A stretch of 8,475 bases of DNA from Dehalococcoidia bacterium (GTDB lineage Bacteria > Chloroflexota > Dehalococcoidia > SAR202 > UBA826). The notes under the pieces are model-generated. The model ran no database searches. It worked only from the letters and a program-made list of their open reading frames with translations, and was not told the origin of the DNA. The translations under genes and the position numbers were made by a program. Below, piece by piece: positions 6,251 to 8,475 of this stretch. The DNA is taken from assembly GCA_012965485.1 (NCBI GenBank), contig DTSF01000254.1, positions 1 through 8,475 on the forward strand, read 5' to 3'. How positions within the stretch are numbered: the first letter of the stretch is position 1; the number at the start of each line of letters is the position of its first letter.

Positions 6251-7423
6251 TCAACTAACAGAGTTTTTTGTTGTCAGCGATAATTCTTTTTCGACTTGTT
6301 TAATTTCTGCCATCAGTTCGGTAAGCATGTCAGATTCATCCACGATTTTTGACTTTTTCCCTTTACGGAAAATCACTGCTTTCCCTACTCCGGCGGCAAT
6401 TCCTACATCAGCATCCTTGGCCTCTCCTGGACCATTGACCTCACATCCCATAACGGCGACCTTGATGTGTGTTTTTGTGTCCTCCAGAAGTTGGTCCACC
6501 TGGTTGGCCAAGCCCCTTACATCTACATCAGCTCTGCCGCAACTCGGACACGCCACAAGAACAGCTCCTTCTTTCCTTAGGCCTAAAGCTTTTAATACTT
6601 CAAAGCCAGTAATCACCTCTTCTGTCGAATCATCACTAAGGCTTACGCGTATTGTGTCTCCAATACCTTCATATAGTAATATACCCAATCCTATTGCACT
6701 TCTTATGCTGCCAGATTTTGCTGTACCAGCCTCAGTGATACCTAGGTGAAGAGGATATGGGATCAATTTTGACATTCTTCTATAGGCCTCTACTGTTGTA
6801 TCTATATCGAAGGCCTTTAAGGATATTTTAATCAGGTCGAAATCCAAATTTTCAAGCAGGTCAATTTCCCATAGGCCAGTAGCAACCATATGATCCACTG
6901 CCGTATAATCTGAACTGGGGGTACCACCCTTGGTTAGTAAGTTGACCCCGTCATCATGTCTGTTCAGACCACGGGTTTTCCCTATAGCCCCTACCGGAGG
7001 TAGACTTCCGAAATTTACCCCTATCCTGATTGGCACTTCTCGTTGTTTGGCCAATTTGACCACCTCTTTAACCTTTTCTTCGTCCCTTATGTTTCCAGGG
7101 TTAAGCCTTAGGCAGTCGACACCACTTTTTAATGATTCTATAGCTAGTTCATGATGAAAATGGATGTCTGCAATGACAGGGATACTTGCGCCTTTTTTTA
7201 TTTCTTTTAATGCTTTTGCTGCCTCCATATCTGGCACGGCGCACCGAATTATCTCACAGCCCGCATTTTCCAGTTCCTTTATTTCAGTAAGTGTAGATTT
7301 CACATCTCTGGTGTCAGTTTTTGTCATGGATTGGACCGATATGGGCGCGTCTCCGCCGACTTTTACATCACCCACAAAAACCGGTTTTGTTACTCTACGC
7401 ATTTGAAATCCCCGATGGCTCAT
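6251..7423 (-). CDS. ispG: 4-hydroxy-3-methylbut-2-en-1-yl diphosphate synthase (MEP pathway)
   Basis: IspG (GcpE) reductively opens 2-C-methyl-D-erythritol 2,4-cyclodiphosphate to HMBPP using a [4Fe-4S] cluster, the penultimate step of the MEP isoprenoid pathway. The N-terminal TIM-barrel starts with the family block GGDAPISVQSMTKTDTRDV (23-41); RLNPGN (106-111) and RIGVNFGSL (133-141) follow. The C-terminal cluster-binding domain shows ACPSCGR (Cys292, Cys295) and GCEVNGPGEA (Cys327, Glu334), so all four cluster ligands are present. The 390 residues are slightly longer than E. coli IspG, mostly from extra residues between GSL (139-141) and FDLIKISLKA (195-204). The start is uncertain. ATG at 7423 has only a weak upstream site overlapping the rseP stop. 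ATG at 7402 (Met8) gives the usual N-terminus MRRVTKPVFVG and has GGGGA 6 nt upstream. It lies 10 nt behind rseP and 21 nt before proS, in one probable operon. Confidence 0.97.
   Translation of the reverse strand: MSHRGFQMRRVTKPVFVGDVKVGGDAPISVQSMTKTDTRDVKSTLTEIKELENAGCEIIRCAVPDMEAAKALKEIKKGASIPVIADIHFHHELAIESLKSGVDCLRLNPGNIRDEEKVKEVVKLAKQREVPIRIGVNFGSLPPVGAIGKTRGLNRHDDGVNLLTKGGTPSSDYTAVDHMVATGLWEIDLLENLDFDLIKISLKAFDIDTTVEAYRRMSKLIPYPLHLGITEAGTAKSGSIRSAIGLGILLYEGIGDTIRVSLSDDSTEEVITGFEVLKALGLRKEGAVLVACPSCGRADVDVRGLANQVDQLLEDTKTHIKVAVMGCEVNGPGEAKDADVGIAAGVGKAVIFRKGKKSKIVDESDMLTELMAEIKQVEKELSLTTKNSVS
7409..7413 (-). promoter_or_regulatory. Possible ribosome binding site (GGGGA) for the internal ispG start at 7402
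   Basis: GGGGA on the minus strand is 6 nt before the ATG of codon 8. If used, IspG is 383 residues, with an N-terminus like that of its relatives, and the gap to rseP becomes 31 nt. Confidence 0.4.
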
Positions 7424-7433
7424 TGATTAATAA

Positions 7434-8475
7434 TTACCTAAAAAAACTTTCCCCACTTAATATTCGGATTATGTCGAAATAACTCATCACCACCACTAGA
7501 CCTATTAGTACAATGAATCCCGTCATGTGGATAATCCCTTCCCTTTGAGGGGAAATCTTCTTGCCACCTCGGATTCCTTCAACCAATACGAACACTAATC
7601 GACCCCCATCCAGAGCAGGAATCGGTAATAGGTTAACGATTGCCAAGCTGATACTGATTAGGGCGGTTAGCTCAAATATAGGGGCAATTCCTACCTTAGC
7701 GACTTCTCCCGTGACCTGGGCAATCCCGATTGGTCCGGTCAACCCAGGGTTTTCACCCCTACTTACGAAACTACCAATTCCTTGTGCAGAAAATGAGATA
7801 ACCTCACCTATTTTACTAAATGCTGTAGGTATGGCTTCGTGCAAAGGAAGCCGATCTTTAACCACTCTACCGTTAGCGGTCCCGATTAAGACTCCAATAG
7901 AACCTTGACGTAAAACGTCTCCGACTTCTAACGATGGGTTGTATTGTTTGGCTTCAGAAATAGCTATTTCTTTTGTGGGTTCCGATACTATTTCCACTAC
8001 CCTGTATGAAGGGGGGTTTTCTCGAGGTGTTAGGCGTATATATTCAGAAGTCGCAAATTCGGGAGATCCAGGTAACAATAAACTTGAATTGCCTTTTCTT
8101 ATTAACAACTCAACTTCAGTTCCTTGCTTGGTTTCTATTTCTTTAACAAGATCCATGTGGTTAGAGATTCCTAAAGAGTTTATTTCTAGGATTGAGTCGC
8201 CTTCTTTAAGCCCAGCTTCTTCAGCAGGTGAATTTGGTGCTACTCCACTGATAGTAACGGTACCAATCAATGTGTCATGGGGTAGGGAAAGGATGGTTGC
8301 AAATATGAGTAATGGTAATAGTAGATTCATAAATGAACCAGCCATTAAGACAATCGACCGTTTTAGGATTGACTGCCTAGCGAAACTTCGAGGTTCTGTG
8401 GGGTCTTCCTCACCAACCATTTTGACAAATCCGCCAAGAGGAATCAGGTTGATGGAATATAGGGTTGTGGAAATA
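7434..8475 (-). CDS. rseP: RIP-type intramembrane zinc metalloprotease (site-2 protease), N-terminus beyond the window
   Basis: Site-2 proteases cut membrane-embedded proteins, classically anti-sigma factors, at the cytoplasmic membrane. The frame stays open to the right edge, giving 346 residues of the C-terminal part. The ATG at 8420 is internal, because the codons before it encode SINLIPLGGFVK, the conserved strand that continues as MVGEEDP. The first transmembrane helix with the HExxH zinc site therefore lies outside. Visible, numbered from the first complete codon at the edge, are a hydrophobic helix (about 40-63), one clear PDZ domain (about 70-127, with GVAPNSPAEEAGLKEGDSIL), the conserved GSIGV segment before the next helix, GLTGPIGIAQ, the LDG zinc-ligand motif in NLLPIPALDGGRL (281-293, Asp289) and a last hydrophobic helix. 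It is followed by ispG after 10 nt. In related Chloroflexota, from memory, dxr lies just upstream. Confidence 0.95.
   Translation of the reverse strand, partial: ISTTLYSINLIPLGGFVKMVGEEDPTEPRSFARQSILKRSIVLMAGSFMNLLLPLLIFATILSLPHDTLIGTVTISGVAPNSPAEEAGLKEGDSILEINSLGISNHMDLVKEIETKQGTEVELLIRKGNSSLLLPGSPEFATSEYIRLTPRENPPSYRVVEIVSEPTKEIAISEAKQYNPSLEVGDVLRQGSIGVLIGTANGRVVKDRLPLHEAIPTAFSKIGEVISFSAQGIGSFVSRGENPGLTGPIGIAQVTGEVAKVGIAPIFELTALISISLAIVNLLPIPALDGGRLVFVLVEGIRGGKKISPQREGIIHMTGFIVLIGLVVVMSYFDIIRILSGESFFR

Noticed and set aside
6237..6749. A 170-codon open frame on the plus strand
   Set aside because: It lies antisense to the conserved C-terminal half of ispG, including the cluster-binding cysteines; its Ser/Thr/Pro-rich composition is what a reversed coding strand gives, and no family is recognisable.
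7561..7908. A 115-codon plus-strand frame
   Set aside because: It is antisense to the RseP region that carries the LDG motif and the transmembrane helices; no independent signal.
8421..8475. RseP starting at the ATG at 8420 as a complete short protein
   Set aside because: The codons upstream to the window edge continue the conserved RseP sequence (SINLIPLGGFVK), so the gene is cut by the window and is not short.

Overview
The window looks like a chromosomal segment of an uncultivated bacterium, most likely a marine Chloroflexota of the Dehalococcoidia/SAR202 type. Two things point there. The run rseP-ispG-proS on one strand is, from memory, the gene order downstream of dxr in Dehalococcoides and relatives. 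Next to it is a cluster of oxidoreductase families (LLM flavin monooxygenase, Ldh-type dehydrogenase, ThDP enzyme) that are strongly expanded in SAR202 genomes. This placement is inference; no rRNA or other marker gene is present. Base composition is moderate to slightly AT-rich and looks even across all genes, so I see no sign of recent transfer.

Layout: positions 1-754 (+) hold the 3' two thirds of an Ldh-family NAD(P)-dependent 2-hydroxyacid dehydrogenase. It ends at a strong hairpin (766-796) in a convergent gap. The rest of the window is on the minus strand. Read in transcription order from the right edge these genes are: a 5'-truncated site-2 protease gene rseP (8475-7434), ispG (7423-6251), proS (6229-4532), a CE4/HpPgdA-like deacetylase (4520-3708), a 109-bp gap, an LLM flavin monooxygenase (3598-2435), and a ThDP-dependent acetolactate-synthase-like enzyme (2417-804). 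Gaps inside the two minus-strand groups are only 10-21 nt, so I infer two transcription units: rseP-ispG-proS-deacetylase, and monooxygenase-ThDP enzyme.

The first unit is housekeeping: membrane proteolysis, the penultimate step of the MEP isoprenoid pathway, and prolyl-tRNA charging, with a deacetylase/amidohydrolase of unknown substrate at its 3' end. The second unit, with the convergent Ldh gene, looks catabolic. A flavin monooxygenase could oxidise an organic substrate, the Ldh enzyme interconverts 2-hydroxy and 2-oxo acids, and the ThDP enzyme would cleave or condense 2-oxo acids. That the three act together is speculation from position.

No rRNA, tRNA, CRISPR array, insertion sequence, phage gene or defence system was seen. 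I found no clearly new biological system. The most unusual sequence detail is an uninterrupted 10-G tract inside the ThDP-enzyme coding strand. There is no gene-free stretch longer than 300 bases.
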